From: DASUAO01 sp046484625
GTDB taxonomy: Bacteria > Actinomycetota > Acidimicrobiia > IMCC26256 > PALSA-555
Assembly: GCA_046484625.1 (NCBI GenBank)
Contig: JAWOIO010000194.1
Location: forward strand, 1-29,091
DNA: 29,091 bases
Direction: 5' to 3'
Part shown: piece by piece, positions 1 to 8,318 of the stretch
How positions within the stretch are numbered: position 1 is the stretch's first letter
How the letters are laid out: each line of letters starts with the position of its first letter
Notes under the pieces: generated by a model
What the model was told of the DNA's origin: nothing
Seen by the model: the letters and a program-made list of their open reading frames with translations, nothing else
Database searches by the model: none
Position numbers and translations under genes: made by a program

Positions 1-671
1 GCGGCGTCGGTGGTCGACGTCTTCTGGTCTTCGACGGCCGACCGCCCGTCGTAGTACCGCTGGGCCATGTCGCGATAGTCGACGTCCTCGATCGCCTCGG
101 GCGCCCGGGCCGAGCCGGCGAGCATGTCGGTGTCGATCGGTCCCGGCATGATCTCGAGCACCCGGATCCCGAACGGCGCGAGCTCGGCTCGGAGGCTCTC
201 GCCGAGTGCGCTCACCGCGGCCTTGCTCGCGCGGTACGGCGCGTAGAACGGGACCGGCGCGAGGATCGATGACGACGTCACGTTGCACAGCACGCCGCCG
301 CCGGCCCGCCTGAGCGCCGGGATCGCCTGACGGGTGACGTCGATCAGGCCGAACACGTTCGTCTCGAACATCGACCGCCACAGCTCCATCGGCGTGGACT
401 CGAACGCCGGATGCTCTCGCTCGACGCCGGCGTTGTTCACCAGCACCCGCAGCTCGTCGGGCAGCCGGATCGAAGAGGGGTCGGTGACGTCGAGCTCCTG
501 CACCCGTAGGGCCGCCCCCGACGATGCGGCCTCCTCCACGAGGTCGAGCCCGTCCGCCCGGTTGCGCATCGTCGCGACCACCTCGAAGCCGCGTCGCGCG
601 AGCTCGAGCGCGACCGCGCGGCCGATGCCCCGACTGGCCCCCGTGACGAGGGCACGTCCTGTTGCGTGCAT
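1..671 (-). CDS. SDR family NAD(P)-dependent oxidoreductase (3' end cut by window edge)
   Basis: Short-chain dehydrogenase/reductase; at least 223 residues are visible and the C-terminus runs off the left edge. The Rossmann glycine motif TGASRGIG lies at residues 10-17, the structural NNAG at 79-82, the catalytic Ser in the VTSSS stretch near 131-135, and the YxxxK pair in YRASK at 146-150, followed by the PGPIDT segment typical of classical SDRs. It should reduce a carbonyl or oxidise an alcohol with NAD(P)(H); the substrate cannot be read from the sequence. The ATG at 671 is supported by an ACGGAG-like ribosome site and by the glycine motif starting only ten residues in. It lies 55 bases downstream of the MFS gene on the same strand, so it may be the third gene of a cyclase-MFS-SDR unit, but a TACAAT hexamer just upstream could also give it its own promoter. 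Confidence 0.88.
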   Translation of the reverse strand, partial: MHATGRALVTGASRGIGRAVALELARRGFEVVATMRNRADGLDLVEEAASSGAALRVQELDVTDPSSIRLPDELRVLVNNAGVEREHPAFESTPMELWRSMFETNVFGLIDVTRQAIPALRRAGGGVLCNVTSSSILAPVPFYAPYRASKAAVSALGESLRAELAPFGIRVLEIMPGPIDTDMLAGSARAPEAIEDVDYRDMAQRYYDGRSAVEDQKTSTTDA

Positions 672-703
672 GGTCTCGACTCCGTTCGTGGGCGAAGGCG
701 GCG

Positions 704-709
704 ATTGTA
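704..709 (-). promoter_or_regulatory. Possible -10 box (TACAAT) for the SDR gene
   Basis: On the minus strand TACAAT lies in the 55-base gap between the MFS stop and the SDR start, 32 bases upstream of the ATG. A start site about 7 bases downstream would leave a leader of about 25 bases containing an ACGGAG ribosome site. No clear -35 box is visible. Confidence 0.35.
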
Positions 710-726
710 CGACCGCCGCTCGCCAC

Positions 727-2052
727 TCAGCTTGGGGCGCCGACCCGGACCAGATCCGCGTACCAGGCGAGAACGACGGCGACCGCGGCACCAACGAGCA
801 GCACGGTCGTGATCGACGTGGCCGCCGCGACCGGACCTGCGAGCAGCACGCCGACGGGGACGGTGCCACCGAACCCCATGATCCAGAGCGCCATCACCCG
901 ACCGCGGACCGCGTCGTCGACATGCTCCTGCAGCACCGTCGACAGCGACGTGATGACCACGAAGTACGCGTACCCCAGGACCGGAGCGAGGACGAAGGCG
1001 AGGACCGGGGTGCGCGCGAGTCCGAATGCCGCGAGGAGCACGCTGAACGCGAGCAGCGCAGGGCGGATCAGCCGCGCCTTCGCGACCCGTGCGAACACGG
1101 TGCCGACGCTGATCGCCCCGATCGCGGCCCCGAGCCCGAAGATCGCGTAGAACGCCCCGAACTCGAACGACCGGGGTGCGATCCCGAGGTTGTCGGCCGC
1201 GATGACGGGCATGAGGCCGACGAACGCCAACGAGAAGAGGGAGAGCCAGACGAGCGTCAAGAGGACCCGGCGCATGAGGGGGTCACCGGACACGACTCGG
1301 AACCCCTCGCCGAGTCGCCCGAGCACCCCCTTGCTCTCGCCACGGGTCTGACTCGGGTAGCGCACGACCACGATCGACACGATCGCGAAGAGGTAGGTGG
1401 CCGCATTGATCGCGAAGACGGGTGATGCCCCGATCGCGGCGTAGATCGCCGCTCCGATCGCCGGGCCGACGACCCGCGAGAGGTTCATCTGCACCGACTG
1501 GAGCGCGACCGCGCCGGCGAGGTCGCGTCGAGGCACGAGCGTCGGGAGGATCGAGTTGAGCGCCGGCGCGCCCAGGGCGTTGCCCACGCCGATCGCGAAG
1601 ACACACAGGACGAGCATCGCTTCGTTCGGCTGATCGGACGTGGCCAGCAGCGCGAGGACGACGGAGAAGAGCAGCTGCTGGGTCTGACAGGCGATGAGCA
1701 GGCGACGCCGGTCGACCAGGTCGGCGAGCACCCCGCCGACGTTCGACAGGAGCAACAGGGGCCCGAGCTGGGCGAAGAAGAGGACCGCGACAAACGTCTC
1801 GGACCCGGTGAGCGTGTAGCCGTAGGCACCGAGGAGGACGTTCTGCATCCAGGTGCCGATGTTCGACGCAAACGTCCCTGTCCACACCACGCGGAAGTCA
1901 CGATGGCGCAGCGCGGCGCCGGCGGTTCCGGGCGCGATCGTCCGATCACCGTCGACGTACGCATCGGTGGCGTCCTCGACCCCGGGTTCGTGCGTAGAAG
2001 TCCCTTCGCGGCTACGCGGCGGCCGGCGCTCGAGGCCCGGATCGTCAGGCAT
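727..2052 (-). CDS. MFS transporter, EntS/MFS_3-like exporter
   Basis: Major facilitator superfamily protein of 441 residues, a normal length for the family, with a cytoplasmic N-terminal tail of about 45 residues and then repeated hydrophobic segments consistent with about 12 membrane helices. The opening of the core (FRVVWTGTFASNIGTWMQ) and the loop GGVLADLVDRRRLL, a motif-A-like cytoplasmic loop, match the MFS_3/EntS exporter group, so export of a small molecule is the likely job; the substrate is unknown. The chosen ATG sits inside the end of the cyclase gene (8-base overlap), which suggests translational coupling with the cyclase. An in-frame extension further upstream exists, but it is antisense-like arginine/serine-rich sequence inside the cyclase gene, so I reject it. 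Confidence 0.85.
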   Translation of the reverse strand: MPDDPGLERRPPRSREGTSTHEPGVEDATDAYVDGDRTIAPGTAGAALRHRDFRVVWTGTFASNIGTWMQNVLLGAYGYTLTGSETFVAVLFFAQLGPLLLLSNVGGVLADLVDRRRLLIACQTQQLLFSVVLALLATSDQPNEAMLVLCVFAIGVGNALGAPALNSILPTLVPRRDLAGAVALQSVQMNLSRVVGPAIGAAIYAAIGASPVFAINAATYLFAIVSIVVVRYPSQTRGESKGVLGRLGEGFRVVSGDPLMRRVLLTLVWLSLFSLAFVGLMPVIAADNLGIAPRSFEFGAFYAIFGLGAAIGAISVGTVFARVAKARLIRPALLAFSVLLAAFGLARTPVLAFVLAPVLGYAYFVVITSLSTVLQEHVDDAVRGRVMALWIMGFGGTVPVGVLLAGPVAAATSITTVLLVGAAVAVVLAWYADLVRVGAPS

Positions 2053-3154
2053 GCGCGAGGGAGAACGCCTCGACCGCGTCGTCGAAGCCATCGACGACGA
2101 CCTCGTCCACGCGCGTGCACAGCATCGCCGAGGACGTGACCCGGTCCGCGACCGGGGCCGTGACCAGGATCTGGCCGGGCTCGGCCGCGCGCACCAGTCG
2201 TGCGGCCAGGTTGACCTCGGCGCCGTAGAAGTCGCCGTAGCCGAGCACCAGGTCGCCAAAGGCAAGGCCTCCCCGCACCGAACCGAGTCGCGGGTTCTCG
2301 TGCACCGCGTCCCGCAGCGCCAGCGCGGTCTCACACGCGGCGCCGGGATCGGCGTTGACGAACATGATCTCGTCGCCGATCGTCTTGACCACACGCCCGC
2401 CCCGTCCGGTCACCACCTCCATCGAGCCACGCTCGAACGCTCCAATCGCCTCGGCCAGGTCTTTCGGCCCGAGCCGGCGGTTCAGTGCCGTCGATGCGAC
2501 CAGGTCCACGAACCCCACCGCATACTTCGCAGTCCGAGTGTCGCCCGAGCGCGCCGCGACCGACCGGCGCGCCGCAGCACCGACGTGGTGGAAGAACAGG
2601 ATCTCCAGGACCCGGGTGACGCCCTCGGGATCGACCAGCGTCGACGATGCCAGTGCGCCGATGCGGGCGCGGTCGAGCTCGCTCATCGACGTGTCGTCGA
2701 ACCGGCTTGCGGCGCCGATCCCGAAGACCGCCATGGCCGAGTCCGCGATCGACGCCATCGCGGCGCCGATCGTGCGCGTGAACTCGAGGGCCGGTTCTTC
2801 GCCGAAGTTCTGGGCGCTCTCGACGAACAACCGGAAGGCATCGGCATCGTCGGGGCGGAACGCAGGCACATCTGGGTCGGCGACGGGGAGACCGGCTGCG
2901 CGTTGGACGCGCTCGACGACACCGAGCTCCACGCCGGCGCGCTCGGCCGCCTGCCGAGCAGAGATGAGCGGCCCGCGCGCACGACGCACCAGCTCCATGA
3001 CGAGACCCTGCAGCGTCCCATCCACATCGGAGGCCACGAGGTCGTCAAGCGTCGCACCGAGCCCGACCAGGAACTCCAGGAGCGCGAGGCGTTCGGGAGC
3101 ACCTGGTGCATCGGGGTCGTACAACCCCGCACCTGTGAACGTCGCCTCGTCCAT
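2045..3154 (-). CDS. Class III adenylate cyclase with Rv1264-like regulatory domain
   Basis: 369-residue predicted soluble adenylate cyclase. The N-terminal part (about 20-145) is helical and resembles the regulatory domain of mycobacterial Rv1264 (Ad_Cy_reg). The C-terminal part (about 208-369) is the class III catalytic domain. All expected catalytic residues are visible: metal-binding Asp217 (GFVD) and Asp261 (GDE), adenine-specifying Lys257 and Asp308 (YGDFYG), and transition-state Asn315 and Arg319 (VNLAAR). This pattern predicts ATP rather than GTP as substrate, and one chain carries the full set, so a homodimer with two active sites is expected. The start at 3154 is preferred over in-frame upstream starts because those would run into the divergent L,D-transpeptidase gene, and because a TACCGT box lies 6 bases upstream (leaderless style). 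It overlaps the MFS gene, so cAMP signalling and export may be co-expressed. Confidence 0.9.
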   Translation of the reverse strand: MDEATFTGAGLYDPDAPGAPERLALLEFLVGLGATLDDLVASDVDGTLQGLVMELVRRARGPLISARQAAERAGVELGVVERVQRAAGLPVADPDVPAFRPDDADAFRLFVESAQNFGEEPALEFTRTIGAAMASIADSAMAVFGIGAASRFDDTSMSELDRARIGALASSTLVDPEGVTRVLEILFFHHVGAAARRSVAARSGDTRTAKYAVGFVDLVASTALNRRLGPKDLAEAIGAFERGSMEVVTGRGGRVVKTIGDEIMFVNADPGAACETALALRDAVHENPRLGSVRGGLAFGDLVLGYGDFYGAEVNLAARLVRAAEPGQILVTAPVADRVTSSAMLCTRVDEVVVDGFDDAVEAFSLAHA

Positions 3155-3160
3155 CCCCCG

Positions 3161-3166
3161 ACGGTA
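3161..3166 (-). promoter_or_regulatory. -10-like box TACCGT for leaderless cyclase mRNA
   Basis: Minus-strand TACCGT ends 6 bases before the cyclase ATG at 3154, so a transcript starting at the usual distance would begin at or next to the A of ATG. It lies in the 49-base divergent gap opposite the box for the L,D-transpeptidase gene. Confidence 0.45.
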
Positions 3167-3189
3167 GGCGGATTCGAGGAGGCCACCGC

Positions 3190-3195
3190 TACACT
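3190..3195 (+). promoter_or_regulatory. -10-like box TACACT for leaderless L,D-transpeptidase mRNA
   Basis: TACACT is followed by 8 bases and then the ATG at 3204. There is no Shine-Dalgarno sequence between them, which fits a leaderless transcript starting at the start codon. Confidence 0.5.
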
Positions 3196-3203
3196 CGAAG
3201 CCA

Positions 3204-3959
3204 ATGCCCCGACTTCGTGTTGCTTCCGTCGCGCTCGTCGCCGCCAGCGCGCTGGCGCTCGGGGCCTGCAGCAGTGCGGACACTCGACCGACACTCGGTT
3301 CGAAGCAGGCCCGGGACAGCTCGCCCACCACACTGGCGCCCTACACGAGCCAGATCGCCACACCGATCGGCGACGAGATCGCGGTCCACAGCGAGCCCGA
3401 TGCTGGGAGCCCGGCCGAGATGTTCCCGAACCCCTGGCCGCTCGACGACAACCCCGCGAACGTCGTCCCCCAGGTCTTCCTGGTCGTCGGTCAGCAGGAC
3501 CCTTGGGTGGAGGTCCTGCTCCCGGTCCGCCCCAACGGGACGACCGGGTGGGTGCGCACCCGCGACGTCCGCCTGACCCAGAATCACTTCCGGATCACCG
3601 TCGAGCTCGCCGCGCATCGGATCACCGTGTACGACGGTGACACGATCATGCTGCAGGAGCCGATCGCCTCGGGGAAGGCTAAGACACCGACGCCGGTCGG
3701 CAAGTACTACCTACGGGTCCTGCTACGGGCACCCGATCCGAACACCGTGTACGGACCCTTCGCCTACGGGCTCTCGGGCCACTCCGACGTGCTCACGAGC
3801 TTCAACGGCGGCGACGGCGAGCTCGGCATCCATGGCAACAACGACGCCTCGGTGCTCGGGACCTACGCGTCCGCGGGCTGCATCCGGATGAGCAACGACG
3901 GCATCACCCGCCTGGCCGGCATCCTGCCCCTCGGAACCCCGGTCGAGATCACGGCCTGA
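3204..3959 (+). CDS. L,D-transpeptidase (YkuD) lipoprotein
   Basis: 251-residue secreted cell-wall enzyme. A short N-terminal signal with lipobox LGAC places the lipidated Cys at residue 22, so the mature protein should be anchored outside the membrane. Residues about 50-125 look like a bacterial SH3-like module (GTTGWVRTRDVRL). The YkuD catalytic domain follows (about 128-251), with the signature His210 (GIHGN) and SAGCIRM, catalytic Cys226 and Arg228. The family makes 3-3 cross-links in peptidoglycan or attaches proteins to it. The HGNN and SAGC forms differ slightly from the usual HGT/SHGC but keep the His, Cys and Arg. It is the first gene of a plus-strand run and diverges from the cyclase across 49 bases. 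Confidence 0.92.
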   Translation: MPRLRVASVALVAASALALGACSSADTRPTLGSKQARDSSPTTLAPYTSQIATPIGDEIAVHSEPDAGSPAEMFPNPWPLDDNPANVVPQVFLVVGQQDPWVEVLLPVRPNGTTGWVRTRDVRLTQNHFRITVELAAHRITVYDGDTIMLQEPIASGKAKTPTPVGKYYLRVLLRAPDPNTVYGPFAYGLSGHSDVLTSFNGGDGELGIHGNNDASVLGTYASAGCIRMSNDGITRLAGILPLGTPVEITA

Positions 3960-3974
3960 GCCGAGCGACCGCGG

Positions 3975-5222
3975 GTGACCGACCTCCTCGACCTCGCGGA
4001 GCGCCTCTGGGACGGTCGGGCGCGCTACCACCCGTTCCGCGACGTCGGCGCGCGGTGCGAGGTCGCCGACGGGACGCTCTTCGTCCACGGGTTCGCGAAC
4101 TCGGCGGTGCTGGCGTCCGACGACGCGCTGGTCGTCGTCGACTCCGGATCCCAGGTCGCGTCGGGAGCGATCCACGACTCCGTGCGCTCGTGGACCGATC
4201 GACCGGCCGAGACAGTGGTGTTCACCCACGGACACATCGACCACTGCTTCGGCGTCGAGCGCTACGACGCCGACAACGCAGTGCTCGGACGACCGCCTCC
4301 CCGTGTCATCGCCCACGACGCGATCACCGCGCGCTTCGATCGGTACCGCGCGACGGCGGGATACAACCAGATCGTCAACCAGCGCCAGTTCTCGCTCCCC
4401 GAGTACCGGTGGCCGATCGAGTACCGATACCCCGACGAGACGTACTCCGGCTCGACCGTCGTGAGCCTCGCCGGAGAAGACGTCGAGCTGCACCACGCGC
4501 GGGGTGAGACCGACGACCACACCTGGGTGTGGGCGCCCGCGCGCCGGGTGCTCTGCGCCGGGGACCTGTTCATCTGGGCCGCCCCGAACTGCGGGAACCC
4601 CCAGAAGGCACAGCGCTACCCCGCCGAGTGGGCCGCGGCGCTGCGGACGATGGCCGCGCTCGACGCCGCTGTGCTGCTCCCGGGCCATGGCCTCCCGATC
4701 GTGGGCGCCGACCGGGTGCGGACGGCGCTCACCGACAGCGCCGCACTGCTCGAGCACCTCGTCGCCGAGACCCTCGAGCTGATGAACGCCGGAGCGACGC
4801 TCGACGACATCATCCACACGGTCCGGGCACCGGCCGGCCTGCTCGAACGTCCGTACCTCCGTCCGGTGTACGACGACCCCGAGTTCATCCTCCACAACCT
4901 GTGGCGCCTCTACGGCGGCTGGTACGACGGCAACCCGGCGCGACTCAAGCCCCCGCGTGATGCCGACCTCGCACGGGAGGTCGCGGACCTCGCCGGTGGC
5001 GTCACGGCGCTCGTCGACCGCGCCCGTGCGCTCGCCGACGCCGGCGAGCTCCGACTCGCGGCCCAGGTGGCCGAGTGGGCGGCGCAGGTCGCACCCGACG
5101 ATGCGGGCGTGCACGCGACGCGCGCGGAGGTCTACCGCCTCCGAGTGGCCGAGGAGACCTCCACGATGGCGAAGGGGATCTTCGGGTCGGCGGCGGCCAA
5201 ATCCGAGCGGGATCACGGCTGA
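3975..5222 (+). CDS. MBL-fold hydrolase, alkyl-sulfatase-like, without C-terminal SCP2 domain
   Basis: 415-residue metallo-beta-lactamase-fold protein. The metal motif THGHIDH is at 84-90, and a second metal region PGHG follows near 237. The C-terminal third contains the alkyl sulfatase dimerisation signature (LWRLYGGWYDGNPARL) and a helical tail. This is the architecture of SdsA1/BDS1 alkyl sulfatases minus the C-terminal SCP-like substrate domain; those enzymes are about 650 residues. Hydrolysis of a sulfate or similar ester is likely by family, but the missing domain means the substrate could differ. The GTG start at 3975 follows the upstream stop by 15 bases with no clear Shine-Dalgarno, so it is probably read with the L,D-transpeptidase gene. 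Confidence 0.82.
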   Translation: MTDLLDLAERLWDGRARYHPFRDVGARCEVADGTLFVHGFANSAVLASDDALVVVDSGSQVASGAIHDSVRSWTDRPAETVVFTHGHIDHCFGVERYDADNAVLGRPPPRVIAHDAITARFDRYRATAGYNQIVNQRQFSLPEYRWPIEYRYPDETYSGSTVVSLAGEDVELHHARGETDDHTWVWAPARRVLCAGDLFIWAAPNCGNPQKAQRYPAEWAAALRTMAALDAAVLLPGHGLPIVGADRVRTALTDSAALLEHLVAETLELMNAGATLDDIIHTVRAPAGLLERPYLRPVYDDPEFILHNLWRLYGGWYDGNPARLKPPRDADLAREVADLAGGVTALVDRARALADAGELRLAAQVAEWAAQVAPDDAGVHATRAEVYRLRVAEETSTMAKGIFGSAAAKSERDHG

Positions 5223-5234
5223 CCCGCGACGCGC

Positions 5235-5240
5235 TACGTT
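5235..5240 (+). promoter_or_regulatory. -10-like box TACGTT for leaderless SDR mRNA
   Basis: TACGTT lies 7 bases before the ATG at 5248, in the 25-base gap after the MBL gene. It suggests the SDR gene has its own leaderless promoter in addition to any read-through. Confidence 0.48.
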
Positions 5241-5247
5241 CCGCGCC

Positions 5248-6036
5248 ATGCAGATCCAGGGCTCGAACATCCTCGTCACCGGTGCATCGTCGGGCATCGG
5301 CGCCGCGCTCGCGCCGATGCTGGCGGCCCGCGGTGCCACCATCGGGATCGTCGCCCGCCGTCGCGAGCGGCTCGAAGCGGTGCTGGAGGAGTGCCGCGCC
5401 CACGCGCCCGAGTCGAGGCTCTGGGCCGTCGACCTCGGCGATCTCGACGCCGCCGAGCGTGTCGCCATCGAGGCGTGGGAGGCGTTCGACGGGGTCGACT
5501 GCCTCGTGAACAACGCGGCGATCCCCAAGCGGATGCCCGTCCCCCGCCTCACGACCGAGGAGGTCGACACGGTCATGCGGATCAACTTCACGTCGCCGAT
5601 CCGGATGACGATGGCGCTGCTCCCTCGCTGGCTCGAGCGGGACTCGGGCTGCGTGGTCAACGTCTCGTCGATGGGCGGCCGCATCGGCATCGCCCACGAG
5701 GCCGCGTACTGCGCGTCGAAGTTCGCGCTGTGCGGGTGGAGCGAGTCGATGGCGATCGACCTGTACCGCACCGGCGTCGAGGTGAAGCTCGTGCTCCCGG
5801 GCCCGATCGAGACCGAGATCTGGGACCTCCCCGACAACGACGCCGCGATCTACGACGGCCCGTTCGTCCCCGCTGCGGACTGCGCCCAGAGCATCATCGA
5901 CGCGATGGAGGCCGAGGGCTTCGAGTTCCACGTCCCACCCGAGTTCCCGGGCGGGATGGGACCCCAGCACGACATGGTCGTCGGCAAGACCACCAACCCG
6001 GACGCGTTCATCGACGCGATGGGCCAGATGTCCTAG
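5248..6036 (+). CDS. SDR family oxidoreductase
   Basis: 262-residue short-chain dehydrogenase/reductase, full length for a classical SDR. Visible motifs are TGASSGIG at the N-terminus (about 11-18), NNAA in place of NNAG, the catalytic Ser in VNVSSMGG, and YCASK with the YxxxK pair. The PGPIET segment follows. The cofactor is probably NADP(H), judged only from the basic ARRRERL loop after the second strand. Substrate unknown; the family acts on sterols, acyl-CoA derivatives, sugars and many others. It is the last plus-strand gene before a convergent molybdoenzyme gene 22 bases away. The ATG is fixed by the TACGTT box just upstream and by the glycine motif position. Confidence 0.9.
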   Translation: MQIQGSNILVTGASSGIGAALAPMLAARGATIGIVARRRERLEAVLEECRAHAPESRLWAVDLGDLDAAERVAIEAWEAFDGVDCLVNNAAIPKRMPVPRLTTEEVDTVMRINFTSPIRMTMALLPRWLERDSGCVVNVSSMGGRIGIAHEAAYCASKFALCGWSESMAIDLYRTGVEVKLVLPGPIETEIWDLPDNDAAIYDGPFVPAADCAQSIIDAMEAEGFEFHVPPEFPGGMGPQHDMVVGKTTNPDAFIDAMGQMS

Positions 6037-6058
6037 ACGTCCGCTCCGGGTGCTCGGC

Positions 6059-8305
6059 TCAGGCCGGGACCGGCGTCACCTCGACCGGGATCCCGTTCAG
6101 CACCGCGTTGCCGGAGATCGCGTCGAGCACCGCGCCGTCGGTGAGCACGTTGCTGTTCACGCCGGGGCGACGGGCCGCCACCCGGAGGTTCGTGCCCTCC
6201 ACGTCGTGTCCCCACCCATGGGGAAGGCTCACGACACCGGGCATCACGGCGTCGGTGACCTCCACCGCCGCCTGCACCTCCCCGACGCGCGACACGACCC
6301 GCGCGGGCCCACCGTCGAGGAGTCCGAGCCGGGCCGCGTCGTCGGGATGCACGTGCAGGGTGCAGCGCGCCTTGCCTTTCACGAGCACGTCGAGGTTGTG
6401 CATCCAGGAGTTGTTCGAGCGCAGGTCGCGCCGACCGACCAGCACGATGGGTGTGGCTGGGCCTCGGTCCAGCGATGCGCGCAATCGGCCGACATCGGCG
6501 ACGATGGGGTCCGGCGCGAGCTCCACCTTGCCGCTCGGCGTCCGCAGCATGTCGGGGATCCGAGGCTGGAGCGGCCCGAAGTCGACACCGTGGGGATTGG
6601 CTTCGAGCACCGCGAGCGTCAGGCCGTCGGGATCGGCGCCGAAGCCGTCGCCACGGGGACCGGTCCGCAACATCAGGTCGAGGATCCGCTCGGGTCCGCG
6701 ACGCGGCGCGAGCATCTCGACGATCTCGGCGGGGTCGCGGCCCTCGATCTTCGAGCCGTGTCGCTTGATCGCCGACTCGACGAGGCCCTGCACCACGAAG
6801 TCGTCGAGTGCGTGCGGGTCGGCGTCGACACCCTGCCCGGCGAGGATGTTCGCGAGCCGGAGCAGCACCTCCCACTCGTGCATCTCGCCCTCGGCGAGAT
6901 CGATGAGCGGTGGCGAGTAGTTCGCGACGTTGCGGATCGACAGCTGGTAGAAGGCGAGGTCGTAGTGGCTGCGCGCGAGCAGCGACGGCGGCGGGAGGAT
7001 CACGTCGGCGTACCGGGTGGTCTCGTTGACGTAGATGTCGAGGCTCACCATGAAGTCGAGGGAGCCGAGCGCAGCGGCGAGACGTCCACTGTCCGGGGTC
7101 GACGCCACCGGGTTGCCCGCGACGGTGATCATCGCCCGGATCCGGCCGTCGCCGGGCGTCTCGATCTCCTCGGCGAGGCACGCGACCGGGATCTCCCCGA
7201 ACACCTCGGGGAGCCCGCGCACCCGACTGTGTCGGCGCCCGATCGTGATCCCCCGCCCGGTGCCGGTCGCGGTGCGCCCGGTGTTGGCGCCGCCGGCAAC
7301 CGGGTCGGCGAACATCGCGCCGCCCGCGCGGTCGAGGTTGCCGGTAAGGACGTTGAGCACGTCGACCAGCCACGACGCGAGCGTGCCGAACTCCTGGGTA
7401 CAGGTCCCGATACGCGCGTAGACGGCGGCCGTGGGTGCCGCCGCGAGCGCACGCGCGGTCCGACGGATCGTCTCGGCGTCGATCCCGCAGACGGGGGCGA
7501 CCGCCTCGGGGGTGAACGGCCGAGCGAGGACCTCCACCTCCTCGACGCCGACGACGTGGTCGACCAGGCGGCCGAGGTCCACGAGCCCCTCGGTGATCAC
7601 GACCTGGACGAGCGCGAAGAGGAGTTGAGCGTCGGTGCCGGGGCGGATGAAGAGGTGCTCGTCGGCCTCCTCGGCGGTCTTGGTCCGGCGAGGATCCACC
7701 ACGACGAAGGTGCCGCCCCGCGCTCGCAGCGCCCGCAGCCGACCCGGGAAGTCGGGTGCGGTGCAGAGGCTCCCGTTCGACGCGAACGGGTTCGCCCCCA
7801 GGATCAGGAGGTGGTCGGTGCGATCAAGGTCGGGCAGCGGGATCGAGAGCCCGGTGCCGAACATGAGCCCCGCGGAGATCTGCTTGGGAACCTGGTCGAC
7901 CGTGCTCGCAGAGAACAGGTTCGAGCTGCGAAGGGCCTGGATCAGCGCGCGTCCGTAGATCGACGTCCCGATGCTGTGGACGACCGGGTTGCCGAGGTAC
8001 ATCCCGACCGCGTCCCGTCCGTGCCCCTCGAGGATCGGGACGAGGCCGTCGGCGACCGCCTGGAACGCCTCCGCCCAGGTCGCGGGGACGAGCTCGCCGT
8101 CGCGTCGCACCATCGGGGTGCGCAGGCGGTCCGGGTCCTCGTCGAGCTGACGGATCGCCGTGCCCTTGGGGCAGAGGAAGCCCTTGCTGAACACATCGTC
8201 GCGATCGCCCCGCACGAGGGTGATCCGGCGGTCGTCGAGGTGCAGCTCGAGCCCGCAGGTCGCCTCGCAGAAGGGACACGTCCGGAACTCGACTCGCTCG
8301 GTCAT
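6059..8305 (-). CDS. Molybdopterin-dependent oxidoreductase with N-terminal [4Fe-4S] site
   Basis: 748-residue protein of the DMSO-reductase/formate-dehydrogenase superfamily. A [4Fe-4S] site is formed by Cys10, Cys13, Cys17 and Cys45 (CPFCEATC...FLCPKG). Molybdopterin-binding segments follow: GNPVVHSIG near 105-113, GANPFASNGS, VVDPRRTKTAEEAD, and a C-terminal dinucleotide-binding domain with SLPHGWGH. Where FdhA or nitrate reductases carry the Cys or Sec that binds Mo, this protein reads VDQVPKQISAG (about 136-146) with no Cys or Sec, so the metal ligand must be something else or absent. No twin-arginine signal is present, so it is probably cytoplasmic. The substrate is unknown; Mycobacterium Rv0197-like proteins look similar. 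It stands alone, with no small subunit or cofactor gene next to it. The ATG at 8305 has a TAGGGT box 7 bases upstream. Confidence 0.85.
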   Translation of the reverse strand: MTERVEFRTCPFCEATCGLELHLDDRRITLVRGDRDDVFSKGFLCPKGTAIRQLDEDPDRLRTPMVRRDGELVPATWAEAFQAVADGLVPILEGHGRDAVGMYLGNPVVHSIGTSIYGRALIQALRSSNLFSASTVDQVPKQISAGLMFGTGLSIPLPDLDRTDHLLILGANPFASNGSLCTAPDFPGRLRALRARGGTFVVVDPRRTKTAEEADEHLFIRPGTDAQLLFALVQVVITEGLVDLGRLVDHVVGVEEVEVLARPFTPEAVAPVCGIDAETIRRTARALAAAPTAAVYARIGTCTQEFGTLASWLVDVLNVLTGNLDRAGGAMFADPVAGGANTGRTATGTGRGITIGRRHSRVRGLPEVFGEIPVACLAEEIETPGDGRIRAMITVAGNPVASTPDSGRLAAALGSLDFMVSLDIYVNETTRYADVILPPPSLLARSHYDLAFYQLSIRNVANYSPPLIDLAEGEMHEWEVLLRLANILAGQGVDADPHALDDFVVQGLVESAIKRHGSKIEGRDPAEIVEMLAPRRGPERILDLMLRTGPRGDGFGADPDGLTLAVLEANPHGVDFGPLQPRIPDMLRTPSGKVELAPDPIVADVGRLRASLDRGPATPIVLVGRRDLRSNNSWMHNLDVLVKGKARCTLHVHPDDAARLGLLDGGPARVVSRVGEVQAAVEVTDAVMPGVVSLPHGWGHDVEGTNLRVAARRPGVNSNVLTDGAVLDAISGNAVLNGIPVEVTPVPA

Positions 8306-8312
8306 CGGCGCC

Positions 8313-8318
8313 ACCCTA
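8313..8318 (-). promoter_or_regulatory. -10-like box TAGGGT for leaderless molybdoenzyme mRNA
   Basis: Minus-strand TAGGGT ends 7 bases before the ATG at 8305. It lies in the 118-base divergent gap before the MBL hydrolase gene. I see no other recognisable site in that gap. Confidence 0.42.

Noticed and set aside
3155..3331. Upstream extension of the cyclase to a start at 3331
   Set aside because: It would overlap the divergent L,D-transpeptidase signal peptide by over 100 bases, and the added residues show no domain; the box at 3161-3166 supports the start at 3154.
3723..5837. Minus-strand open frame of about 700 codons opposite the MBL hydrolase and SDR
   Set aside because: Shadow of the plus-strand coding sequence; no motif and no plausible start signal.
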